Assembly (NCBI GenBank): GCA_950295325.1 | Contig: OX485804.1 | Location: 21,888,001-21,948,000, forward strand | Origin: Polytrichum commune | Taxonomy: Eukaryota > Streptophyta > Polytrichopsida > Polytrichales > Polytrichaceae | Reading direction: 5' to 3' | DNA: 60,000 nucleotides | Part shown: positions 44,694 to 56,448 of the stretch, one piece after another | Layout: each line of letters begins with the position of its first letter | Position numbering within the stretch: the stretch's first letter is position 1 | The notes under the pieces: model-generated | Told to the model about the DNA's origin: nothing | The model's input: only the letters and a program-made list of their open reading frames with translations | The model's database searches: none | Program-made: the position numbers and the translations under genes

Positions 44694-47600
44694 GCTATTA
44701 TACATCATCCACAATACACACTTCAAAAACATCTTTACTACATGTTAAGAACATAATTTTTGTGGTTTGGGAACAACCCCCTAAGAACATTCCGTCCTCT
44801 CACAACAAGTAAATCTTTGCATGCGTACCTTGTTGCAAACTCCAATGTTTGCAGCACTTTTGTCAAAGAGTTTGTACATCTTGTGTTGGAAGGATAAATT
44901 CAAGAGCTTCCACCTTGCACCAAGAAGATTCTTAAAGCAAGGTAGGGCCAACAAGCTCAAATTCACGTCGGATTGCCGACAATGGCTATTTATTTATTTC
45001 AAGAGCTTTCCAAGTAGCTAGTAGGCTTTGTTGAAACTTCAATGGCTAGATTTTCAATTACTTGTATTGGTTTGACAATGGAAGCTTTCAACAAAAGGAC
45101 TCACAAAGTTTAGATATGACAATTCAAAGCAGACTGATCATAACACCAAAACACACAAGGACAACGGAGGTAATGAAGGGTTTTCTAATACTAACTACCG
45201 ATTTAGAGCTAGGGTAGGTTATTAAACACTAGCATACAATGTAGAGGATAGAGTCCGGCTTAAAGGCAATAAACTTCAAAATTATTGTTGACCACATGGA
45301 CCTAATGGACTTTGACCTAGCTAAGTGTATGTATAATCACATGATTCCCCGACACAACCAAACAAAACCAAAGTATACTCAAAGCATTTATCCAAGCTTT
45401 AAATAAGGCGCAAAAACAATCAATTCTCAACCTAATCACAAAACGAACCCTACATTTATGTAGGCATCAAACCAATACCATTCTTGAATTCTACACTACA
45501 AGGTGGGTTGAAAGAGTGAATGAATGGAAAAAAAAAAGGTTTACTGAACATTGCTATATATTCATGAAGAAAACATATTGCCATAGATTTTTGACGACAT
45601 CGATGTTTGATTTCCGCTTCTCAATGATAAAGCACCCTTAATATGATTATTCTAATAAGCTAAGTTGGCAATCATCAACAAACATATAAACGTGATCCTA
45701 GTTGAATATTATTGCGATACGTGTTTGTGTGTTGTCGGTTGTCAAGAACCAAATTTGTAGGTGTGACTTACTTGGTGTTCGTGCTAAGTTAGTGGTGGGC
45801 GATGAAATAACCATCACTATCACTAGGCATGAGGAATCACCATAATTATTTCATTTGGACTTTGTTGCCCATGTTCGCACTTGATGCTCCTCGGTTTTGT
45901 CAAATGAGAATGAACCTCTTAGTTTTAATCTTGAACAATTTCATTGCATTGCGTCATTGCATTGCATCATCTATGTGAAAGTTCATACAAGACCCCCTTA
46001 CAAGTGTTGAAGTTGATTTTCACTTATCCTATGAGAATGAATTTATATCCAATGCAAAATGTTAGAAAGAGAAGATGAAAATATGGTTATAGAGGACAAT
46101 GGTGATCAAATACACATGGTATGTATTTAAATATAGGTTCTTTTAGAAAATCCAAAACTCTTTATATTTATTTTAATACATAACATATTAATACAATTGA
46201 AAAGTGCAATCGTAAACTAGCTCATGTTAGAGAGCTTGGGTACTTTTGACATCATCAATTTAAAATAATGCCAAGTAACCTTGAGCTTCTCAACTCCATA
46301 ATGGGGCCTCTAGGACTTATGAAGGTCTAAAGGAAGAAATATGTTAGTTTCTATGAGGTTTAAAGTATCACCTAAGTAGTAGAAATTAGCCCCAAATTGC
46401 CTACCCATTGGCCTCCCCGAAATGGCCTTGAAGGTGGGAAGTGTTATCATGTGAGTGGTGAGCGGTGAGCGGTAAAACATGAGCAGTGAGGTAGGAAAAT
46501 TATTTGGAAACACAACCACTGGTGCCCTATATCCATAGTATTCTAGAATAAATAATTACAAGTTCTCATATTTATCTCCAACAAAACCAAGAAATTGCGA
46601 AAGTAGTTGGTGGATGCCACCATTTAGGCTCAGTTAAGAAATAGCACTTTCTTGTGACACTAGATTTCTAGATATTACAAGGTACGACCGTAGACCTTCA
46701 CAAATATCACACCATGACACCCATCAACTAGCTTAATCAGCCCCAAGGTGACCAAATTCACATGACCATGGCCTTTATGTCATGATAATGTGAATGGGGA
46801 GTTTCAACATGTTGCAATTATCCAAGTGAATGCCTAACTATACTCTAAAATTCAACAACTGGAAGGTGGCATGAGTTTTTGGAATAAAGTTTTTGAAATG
46901 ATGTAAGAGTCAACACAAGAATATGATCACATGTCAAGTATTGATAATATTGTCCAGAGAATGTCCCAAATGTTTAGGAATAATGGGAAATTACTCACAC
47001 AAGTCCAAGTCCATAAATTGGGGCAATTTAAAAACAAATAATTCAACCATTGTCTTCAACCAAAAAACATCCAATTCAATCATATTCAATCCAATCAAAC
47101 ATACAATGGATGGTATTGACAACTATCTATATGTACCTACTTCATATTAGCATAATCATCAAGATTGTCCGTTCTACTGCCTCATCATTTGTAACATAAG
47201 AATCAATTACAAGCAATTCATATAGACCAACAACAAACATGCGACGATGCAATCTTTGCCATTAGTTGAGTGGCACTCTCTGCATAGGGGAGGCAACATC
47301 TTGGAACTTGAAGGAGAACTCATATTTTTCCTCTTTCTGTAAAACAAGATAATGATTATTAGATTTCAAATATACACATATATTACATTTGAGTTCTAGT
47401 AAGTAGAAAATAAGGATAAATTGCAAACTTTTGTACTCAAACAATTTTTGCGAGCAACCTTCTTTGTAGCTTCTTCATCGAAATTTAGGGAGACCATATG
47501 TGGTTGCAATCCACTTGCATTAGGAGTAAGCATTGTATCACGTAGTCGGGATAAGATGGCATCAAATAAGGCCAATTTTTCCTCGTACGCAACTAGATGG

Positions 47601-48264
47601 CGGCCACTATATCTACATACATGGATACACGCACCTGCCAACGAAACATTAAGAAGTCAAAAAAAATTTGTATAAGTCACCAAAATAGCGAAAATGATTA
47701 TCATATGGTATGGGAATCTCAAGAGGTAACCAACCTGTAGATGCAAAAACATCAAGGATAACAAAAACAAGAGTTGTAAAAGCCTTATTCAAATTTGCAT
47801 CGCCTCTAAGTCCTTCTCTCTACCTCCTCTCCAAGGCACCTTCCCATTCATGAGTTGTGTGCTCACACATGAGAGATTAAAAGTACACGTCCAATGCCTC
47901 CGCATCCACCTCAGACATTACAACTCTTCCTTTGAATAACATAAGTTGACTTGGGATTTGAACGGGCATACAACATAATGCAAAAACAACGAGTTTGTGA
48001 AGCATAACCCATAGTTAACTGAATGAAGGAAAAACTCGATTACATGATACACTTAACATGAATTGATTTGTAATGAAAATGCATAGGTTACTTGATTTGT
48101 CAACCAATGAGGGGAAACTATTTGAAGGGCATCGAAGGAAATTGCAAAGGAAATCACAAGAATGAAAGTTAGAAGAAGAGAAAATAAGGTAAGAAGTAGA
48201 CATTGATAGACATACTAATAATTGAACAAAGAAATTCTTAAGTTTAAAAGAAAAATTCTAAGAC
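44694..48264. other. No gene firmly recognised
   Basis: AT-rich sequence. A minus-strand stretch at 47270-47640 has two consecutive open pieces (LVAYEEKLALFDAILSRLR and EEKYEFSFKFQD) separated by a possible intron. It could be a decayed gene or transposase, but no family is recognised. Confidence 0.4.
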
Positions 48265-48630
48265 GCAAGCAATAGAACTCCTCACCAATTTAATGAAAGG
48301 CTTAGATTGAGTCCATTTTGGATGAATAAATTGGTGAGGCACTCTCCACCACTCTCTGCAAATTTAGCTTGCTCTCAATCACTCTCCACATTTACTCACT
48401 ATCCAACACTATCTAGCATTAGCTCACCCTCCACCCTCCACCCTCCAACATTGAATTATATATTTAATATATTTTTGTTCAAATAAAAGTTATAAAATTT
48501 AAGGGTAGTGAATATTTCATAACAAAGTAATGAATAATACTTACTAGTGTATTTTTTTCAAGGGAATATGAAGAATGTAACACTTATGGCAAACCAATAC
48601 TTTAAAAAGTAACACTTAGAAAGGGTACAC
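48265..48630 (+). repeat. Dispersed repeat shared with 8436-8800
   Basis: Second copy of the CACTCTCCACCACTCTC-containing repeat, with an extra internal stretch and a local triplication of CACCCTCC near 48427-48450. Confidence 0.7.
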
Positions 48631-50838
48631 TATATTATCTTTTTATGTGGATTTTGTTTCCCCACTTAACCCCTACAAGCCGCATGGGTGGCAACCTATG
48701 GGAATAGACCATTTGAAGCCATTGCTAAAAATAATCCCTTGACACATAGGCATAAACATCTTATGTTGAGAACCCACCTACACTACAACTAGGATTGTGG
48801 GGCCTCGAACACATGTCCCATTTGACACATGCGATCATTGCAACATAGCACATTTACATGTATCGAGTCCACTTCATGACAATTGGACTCAACTTGACTG
48901 CATATGGGCATTATTTCTTGATTTCCACTTGGGTTATGTTGGTTTGCCCGTGTTATCTATATTTTGGTTCCATTATTGCAATTGATTTCTCAATTTGTGA
49001 AAAAAGAAAAATAAAGGACTTGACATGTGCAAATCGGGTCATGTCAAAATGCATGTGCACACAACTTAGTAGGTAATTGGTAATGGAGTTGTTGCACAGA
49101 GTTACTACACAAAATAATTGCACTGAGTTACACCAAAATGAATGGACCTCACATAGTGGGCCATGGTTGCTAGTTTGACACATGTGTGAGGCCACAATGG
49201 TTGAAACAACTTCAAAATAAAAGTAGTCAACATTGTGTAATGACATTTTGACACAATTGAGGGTTGTGTCATTCGGAAGTATTTGCACAATGAAACTTTG
49301 AGCCAACAATTCTTTGTGTCAAACCCAAGTGTGTGGTAGTACCCAAAATCCTAAGAGTGTTTGAGTTTGTGCAAGGTAGGGTAAGATAGTAGTTCTTCAA
49401 AAATTGGGAGTGAACTATTGGGGGCCATTGCAAAGGGATGAATGCAAATAAGGAATAAGGAAAGAATGACGGAATTGCATGAGGTTGAATTGGACGCTCT
49501 TGAGATTGGATGGTCGAGATTTTCTCAAAGCCGGTGTGTATAAGATTATTTTTCCATTCTCATTTTCATATAATTTAAAAATGTTTTTGATGAGTACATT
49601 GTACTTAAAACATGCAGTCTACCCTTGATATTTGTTAACACTTCATAGCAAGGAAACTTGTAACATTTATGTGGTGTTAACACTTTGACGCTTATCGGGG
49701 ATAGCTTATACAATTTGTAACACTTATATGAAGAAAGGATGAAAAATGAGATATGAATGTCATCATACATCCAAGTGTAAATGGAGGAGCGAATCTATAG
49801 TAGTTTGATGATATTCTTGTGCATGCCAAGATCCTATTTCCTTTCGAAGTGTTCGAATGCTCTAGATGAGAGGTGTAACATTACAAGGTCATTGTTCCAA
49901 AAATCATTTCAAGGCCACTAATGCACTTTCAGCATCCTTGAATCCTACTCTATCTACCACCACACCACCAATTTCCATATTCTCAGCTCCTTCAATGGGT
50001 TCATTGTCAGTTGCATCATCTCTTTCATCAACACACGTATAATTTCTTCCTCAATAAGTATGTAGAGATTGTTTAGATCAAATTAAAGTACATAATTGAT
50101 GAACTCACATGCATCCATTGTGGGTCCACTTCCACTCTCTTCAAATACCAATGCAATTTGTTCCAATACAACAATACAGTTGTAGGGGTCATGATTTAGG
50201 ATTGGGAATCTTGCTCAGTTCATCCAGATTCCAGATGTTACAATTACATAACCTCACTTTCACCCAAATCAACACTTATCGAGGCGAATTCCTGGAAGAG
50301 GGGAGCAAAATTTTATAAATTCTCTTAATAATTAACAATCAACACATGCTAGTGTACTTTTTGGGTTGTTTTGGGGGAGCACACTTTCCTCAACAAATAT
50401 GCCACTTTAACACTTATCATGGTAACACATATCGGGGGTGAAGTGTAAGCGAAGGAATCGATGTATCAATCAATATTGGACTTTCACCCTAAAATTAGAT
50501 CTTGGAGATCTTGTCTGTTCAACGACAAAAGGGGAGAATTTCCAAGTTCGGTTGAGTTTACGGTTATTTTTAAAAATCTCACGTTCTTTTCAAAGCATGA
50601 TCCTTTGTGTACTAGGTGGTCCACATGGGCAAGGATGGGCATTCTACCACCAAATTAGTACCTAACATTCCTCGTTGCTTCGCTATCTAGCATAATTTCC
50701 TTGAAGTATGTTAACCGCCCCCTTTAACCTTTTGAGGACATGCCCCCCTTTTTGTGCAAAGAATCTACACATACACATGGTTAGCCTACTAATATAATTA
50801 CAATCATGTAACTTCCTCTTGTCATGCAAATTTATTAG
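48631..50838. other. No gene recognised
   Basis: AT-rich spacer. A 70-90 bp stretch at 48930-49020, ending CAATTTGTGAAAAAAG, resembles the minus strand of 5985-6060. Nothing else is identified. Confidence 0.5.
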
Positions 50839-52195
50839 GGCTAGGGTGAACCAACACCTACACTCGTACCTTCGGGGGATGAAGGCCTCGCGGATGACAC
50901 TGAAAACGTCATCCTTCTTTATGGGAAAGCCCCCCGACATTTTTCCTGCACCCGACCGAAAACTGCTGCCCGCCCGCCCGATTTCGAAAAAACTAGTGTA
51001 CTTGCATTTTTGAAGGCTACTTGTCCACAAATCCCATATTGAGTGCACTTCATTTTTAAGGTCTCCAATCCAATATATATGTTCACTTCCATTGAGTAAA
51101 TAAGCAATTGACTAGATTTCATTTTCAAAGTGAAACCGTCAATAAAGCATGCAATTAACTTGGAAGTCAAAAACATTACAAAATCCTCATTAATACTGAG
51201 GTAATAATTTTTGTCACTTACAATTGAAAGGGACCTTGTCATTCTAAAATGAAACTAAAATTCATGATTTTTTATTTTATTTTAAATATTTTATAATGTA
51301 TTCTAGTATTTTTTTTAATATAGTATATACTATAGTATTATATTATATATTTAATACCTTCTACAATCACAAAGTTTTCATACGCATTTAAACTAGTAAA
51401 GTAAGATTGAATGCAACTAAGTCTAATAATTTCTGGTTAATCCTAATGAATCGTATTCAAGCCCAATTAAATCAGAAAATATGCGTACCAAATTAATTAA
51501 CCCTAATTAATTAAAAAATGTACTTACTGGAATTAGTCATGATTTAAATGGAATTAACTCCAGTAAATATAATTTATGATTAATTAGGCTTAATTAATTT
51601 GGTAAGCATATTTTCTGATTTAATTGGGTTTAATTAGGATTAATCAAAATATATTAGACTTAGTTGCATTCAATCTTAATTAACTAGTTTAAATGCATAT
51701 GGAAACTTTGTGATAGTAGAAGGTATTAACTATATTATATTAAAATATTAAAAATAAAATAAATGAATCATGAATTTTAGTTTCATTTTAGAATGACAAG
51801 ATCCCTTTCAATTGTAAGTGACAAAAATTATTACCTTAGTATTAATGAGGATTTTGTAATGTTTTTGACTTCCAAGTTAATTGCATGCTTTATTAATGGT
51901 TTCACTTTGAAAATGAAATCTAGTCAATTGCTTATTTACTCAATGGAAGTGAACATATATATTGGATTGGAGACCTTGAAAATGAAGTGCACTCAATATG
52001 GGATTTGTGGACAAGTAGCCTTCAAAAATGCAAGTACACTAGTTTTTTCAAAATCGGGCGGGCGGGCAGCAGTTTTCGGTCGGGTGCAGAAAAATGTCGG
52101 GGGGCTTTCCCATAAAGAAGGATGACATTTTCAGTGTCATCCGCGAGGCCTTCATCCCCCGAAGGTACGAGTGTAGGTGCTGGTTCACCCTAGCC
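50839..52195. mobile_element. 1.36-kb palindromic MULE (long foldback)
   Basis: Nearly the whole element is an inverted repeat. Arms of about 650-700 bp run from 50839 to about 51540 and from about 51550 to 52195. The ends read GGCTAGGGTGAACCAACACC and its complement GGTGCTGGTTCACCCTAGCC. A perfect 9-bp duplication, ATTTATTAG, flanks it (50830-50838 and 52196-52204), so it moved as one unit by a Mutator-type mechanism. The arms match closely near the ends (including the CCCGCCCGCCCGATTT block) and diverge by small indels toward the AT-rich apex. Open frames seen in both arms are mirror copies and shift frame in the relative at 43560-43895, so they are not treated as genes. Transcription through it would give a very long double-stranded RNA. 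Confidence 0.92.
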
Positions 52196-52317
52196 ATTTA
52201 TTAGAGGGGGCAACTCTTGAATGTAATCATGTGGGTCCATGCCATGCTCTAATCTACCACTACTATAATAGATGCACATCAACCACTCTCAACTACCTTA
52301 CTATAGACTGAATGTGT

Positions 52318-52379
52318 GGAATATCCGGGAATATTGTCAGTCCCGCAAAACCTTGTTATAGATCTGAATAATGTTATGG
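52318..52379. mobile_element. Half copy of the CATAACATTATTC palindromic MITE
   Basis: Only the right arm is present: AATATTGTCAGTCCCGC, then AGATCTGAATAATGTTATG. The left arm is missing. Confidence 0.65.
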
Positions 52380-52606
52380 AGAGTTTGTGGGCATGGGAAA
52401 AACAAAGAATTCAACACACATGAACTTTCTCTATACAGTCAAGTGAGCTCACACTCTTTCAAAATTTGACCAAAACTATGTGACTAAATGGAAAACATAA
52501 TATTAAGTGTTATATTGAAATAAAATAAAAAAGATATAAAGGAGCATCTAGGTATATACAATAAACCTCACACATAGTCTAATTGGAAGTCAACATTGTG
52601 AAACTT

Positions 52607-53937
52607 GTTGCAGCCCCCCGGGGTGGACTCTCTCAAGGGGTTCACTCCTTCTTATATTTTGCATACACGTGTGTTCGGGACCTATTTATTGGGGGGGTTA
52701 TTTACCTCGCAAAAAATATTATAAGGTATGGTATTTTTCAAAATAAAGGTGTGATGGTATTTTACATGTAATCCTTTTTCACTATTTAAAAACCCCCTAT
52801 ATAAAATGTGAGTTTTTTACAAAATTTATCTACAATGAATATATTAGACCCTATTTTTTATCGCATGTTGTTCTACGATTTTCGCTAGTGAACCCCCCGA
52901 GTGGACCCCAGGGAGTGCACTGTTCAAGTACTGTATTTATACACGTGGGTGCACAAAAGGGGTATTATTTAAAACAAGCATGTACAAAATGTACGTACAA
53001 GAGACATATTGCTATTAAGCAAGAAGTAGATATACATGAGGCTATAGAAAAAATATATGTAAAGTACGCATTTACGCGTTTACGCGTTCAAGTCAGACCT
53101 GGACCAAGAATCATGTGTTTTTTCATCCACTAAGTAACGACTTTATAACTAAAAATCCATGATTTGATATTATACATATAATAGGGCCATATTTTTGCAT
53201 TTCCAAACATTTGTACACATGTTATATACAATTTCTGTATTTGTTTTTGGACCCTTGTGTATGTATGGAAATGTATTTTGAAACAATGAGATTTGTAAGT
53301 ATATTGCTTGATTTTAGCAAAAATAAAATGTATACGGGGGTATTTTAATAAGGGGCATGCACGCACGTGATGCTTGGTTTTAATGAATAGTGCACTCCCT
53401 GAGGAGTGGACTCTGCATAGCACATGCGTACTAATGTGAGTGTAGAAAGGGGTGTAATTTGAGGCATTAGATTACATAATATACATCAGGGAGAGTTTTT
53501 TTTTTGGGTGTGTACATTTTAAAAAGGAATTTTGAAGTCAATGTAGATGTACAAAAGGGAGGCCTAAGATATAGAGAAAAAAATTGACAATAGATGTGCT
53601 AATTTCATCCAAATGTCATGTGTTTTAAGGTCAGATTATTATGAGTTATATCCTATGGATGAAAGCAAAGTTCAATGACTTTCTCAATGGAAAGTGAAAT
53701 TGGACTATATGTAGAAAGGGCTATTTATTCCATAATTTGTATTTTGTGTATGTAGTAAGGAAATTTATCCTATTCAATTGGAAAGCTTGTTATACATACA
53801 CGAGTCCATTTAAGCCTATTTTTAGTACATAGACATTTTTTTTCTCTACAAATTTCTTGTATATAGGGGGTTTTATTTCATAGTCGCCCATGCACATCAC
53901 TTAGGATCCCAGTGAAGGGTCCACCCCTTGGGTCACA
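52607..53937. mobile_element. Nested inverted-repeat elements of one family
   Basis: An inner pair at about 52889-52935 and 53385-53418 (CAGGGAGTGCACTGTTCA against TGAATAGTGCACTCCCTG) bounds about 530 bp. An outer pair uses GGGGTGGACTCTCTC near 52619 and GGTCCACCCCTTGGG near 53917; AACCCCCTATATA near 52790 is mirrored by TATATAGGGGGTT near 53863. Inner and outer ends share GTGGAC-type motifs, so a related element may have inserted into another. Borders are approximate and no coding sequence is seen. Confidence 0.5.
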
Positions 53938-55082
53938 ATCATTCTCTTTATTCTTGTGTGCACAACACAAAGATTCCCAAATGTTTATTCTAAATTATCT
54001 AGCGCCTTTTTATCACACTTCTTGTTGACATCTTCTCTGTAGACATGCAAAAAAACCCACGAATTCCATTTAGTTGAATTGAAGCCATAAAAATGTTTCA
54101 AATTTACATGATTGCACATAATTCAAGCAAAACCAATTGAATACATTAACAATGCAAGGATTAGCACACACAGTTTTAGGTTGCCAAATTGTTCAATTAC
54201 CTTTACACCCCTTTTAAATGAGTATTCAATATTTTGGATGTATTCAAGTAGCTCAATCTCACAAAGGAAGTAGATGTGCATGCTCTCATTTCAAGTTCTT
54301 CGTATGAACTGGATTCAAGAGCTCAATAGGCATCTAGATATTGTGGGAAATGTTGTATTTAATGATGTCAACATAACGAACCCTAAACCCACCATCAGAA
54401 CACAACCAAACTGGTACATCCATATGATGTACGAGTTGCATAATGCACTTACCTTTTTGAAGGTAAGACTAACGGTGGTTAGCTTACTTACCTTATTTTT
54501 GAAGCCAATAAGAGACGTTTACAAGTCAACAAGTAACACCAACAACAATTGTTCAAGCTACAATCGGTGATTTGGAGAATTTAAGGAACACCTTTGGAGT
54601 TGAAATGTGTCAAGAAGTACGCAAAGTGCTAAAATCAAAGCCCTATCAACCACTTTCTTGCATAGAATATATGCTAACATTGTTTCGACAATTGAAAGGA
54701 TAGGTTGTTTGTGAACTCGTTCTCAATCTATAGTCATAAAACCATATCCACATCAACACTCTTAAAGACAACATAAACTCAAATGACAAATGTTGGAGTC
54801 GCTTAATATGCTTAATTGTAACATTGCTAAAGCTATCGAAAGGATATCTATCTATCTATTCAATTTAGCTTCATATATATATGTATAGGGTTTTAGGGTT
54901 CAATTTAGCACAAATACGTATGCACGGATGCATACCATGCCATGAAGATACATTTGTAATAAAAAAAATTGGTGCTAAACTATCAAGCCCAAGTGTGTAT
55001 GCTATGTACAAGAACAACATAATGTCTCACATACTAAGGGACTGAAAGTAGCATTGCAACAATACATGTCTTGTATTCCGAC
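53938..55082. other. No gene recognised
   Basis: AT-rich spacer with a 98-codon plus-strand frame (54274-54570) that matches no family I know. Confidence 0.45.
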
Positions 55083-56188
55083 CAGTGCTCAAAATTGAAG
55101 TCTTCAGTGCCCTTCAAATGGGTTTTGGGACTTCAAAAAATACCTCAAGGAAAACAACCCTTCAAAACATAATCCTCATGTCTAAGTGCTCCCTTCACTT
55201 GAAGTGCTGGATAAATAGTACCCTTCAAGTACTGTTCATCATCTCAAGTAGCCGTTTAACTCCGGCTGTCTAACTTTGGGCTCCAGATCTCAAATCCAGA
55301 TGGGAATTAGTCCAGATGGGAATTGTATGTTGATAGGTTTGGTTGTGAGAAAGTGCATACTTTGCACTATGACTCTATGCCCGGGTGTGATGTAGGGGGC
55401 TCGTTGGAGGATTGCATCGCCCTTGGTAGACTATACGTCCAAAAGGTTATTGACTCACTAAATGATCGCTTCCCCGACTTGCCCATTTTTAATGCAGCCA
55501 GGCTTTTCAGCCCAAAACACTATCCCATGGATGCATTGGATCGAGGCACTTTAACTGAGCAATGGTTGAACCGGTTGGTGACACATTTCAAGTGGAGCTC
55601 TGTTCTTGTTGATCAAGCCAATGCGGAGTTGCTCGAATTTGTGGAGATGTTATCTTCAGCTTGTCAACACCGAAGTATGCATGAAGATTGGGTTTTTTGT
55701 GGCCGTGACTGAGAGTTTAAGATCAATTGGCCAACCCTAATGTCGCTATGGCAAGCCATACTTGTGATCCCTACTAGCATTGTTGTTTGTGAGCGTGGGT
55801 TTTCAAAGCAAAATTGGATTAAGAGCGAAAGGAGAACATGCCTAAACCTTGACACACTTGATGCATTGATGAGGGTTAGCCTAAACAGTTTGGGAGTTGA
55901 ATTCATGGATTGGAATGGCATTTTTGACACTTGGAAAACCGCTACAATAACCAACAAGCGTAGGGCATTGTCACTTCAAGAGGTGGAGTTAGATAGTTGA
56001 TTCTCCATTATTTCATTGTACTAGAAGCATGTACCATGCAAATCATGCATAATTTTAATATAAGTTTTATATTTCTTTGAAAATTTTCCATTGACGTCCT
56101 AGATTTAGATATGCCCTTCAATTGCAATGCTGAAATTTCAGAGCCCTTCAAAATGAAATTCATATGAGGGCTTCAATTTTGAGCACTG
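55083..56188 (+). mobile_element. hAT element 1, 1,106 bp
   Basis: The element has perfect 18-bp inverted ends, CAGTGCTCAAAATTGAAG, and a perfect 8-bp target duplication, ATTCCGAC (55075-55082 and 56189-56196). An 8-bp duplication with CA..TG-type ends is diagnostic of the hAT superfamily. Subterminal regions carry several copies of CCCTTCAA in both orientations, which in hAT elements can serve as transposase binding sites. It holds the 3' third of a transposase gene. A direct repeat of TCCAGATGGGAATT at 55295-55308 and 55311-55324 marks the point where the missing 5' part was lost. Confidence 0.93.
55319..56000 (+). pseudogene. hAT transposase C-terminal fragment, with a stop
   Basis: The frame from about 55319 to 56000 aligns with the minus-strand frame of element 2 without indels. 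It is interrupted by TGA at 55710-55712, where element 2 has an arginine codon (CGG). After the stop the same frame continues through the hAT dimerisation domain (PF05699), seen as ILVIPTS, VCERGFSKQNW and LDTLDALMRVSL. The domain pairs transposase subunits. The N-terminal BED zinc finger and the catalytic core are missing, so the product would be inactive. Confidence 0.88.
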
Positions 56189-56448
56189 ATTCCGACACCC
56201 ACTTTACTACATAAACTATTAATACTCCACTATTGAAATGGTAATTGTCAACCTTCACTCATGGTATGTATGAGTTAACTTTGTACTGAAGCTTTAGTGC
56301 AATTGGAAATAAATGCACTTGGGAACATACTTGAGAATGTGCTTGGAAACGTGCATAACTATGGATGGTATAGTCAAGAAAGACTATATTCAAAACAAAA
56401 AAAACAAAAAAAAAAAAACTGCAAAGGGATATCTCTTGTGATTAAGAG
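56189..56448. other. Spacer between two hAT elements
   Basis: 260 bp including both inner target duplications and an A-rich run near 56395-56419. No gene. Confidence 0.7.

Noticed and set aside
47270-47640. A two-exon gene on the minus strand
   Set aside because: Two open pieces can be joined by a possible intron, but no domain is recognised and supporting evidence is absent. It is mentioned only as a possibility.
50919-52125. Paired 107-110 codon frames in both arms of the palindromic MULE, and the related 72-codon frame at 43677
   Set aside because: The two arm frames are mirror copies of one sequence, and the relative at 43677 is frame-shifted by indels. Conservation follows DNA, not protein.
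54274-54570. 98-codon plus-strand frame
   Set aside because: No recognisable domain and codon use like the surrounding AT-rich spacer.
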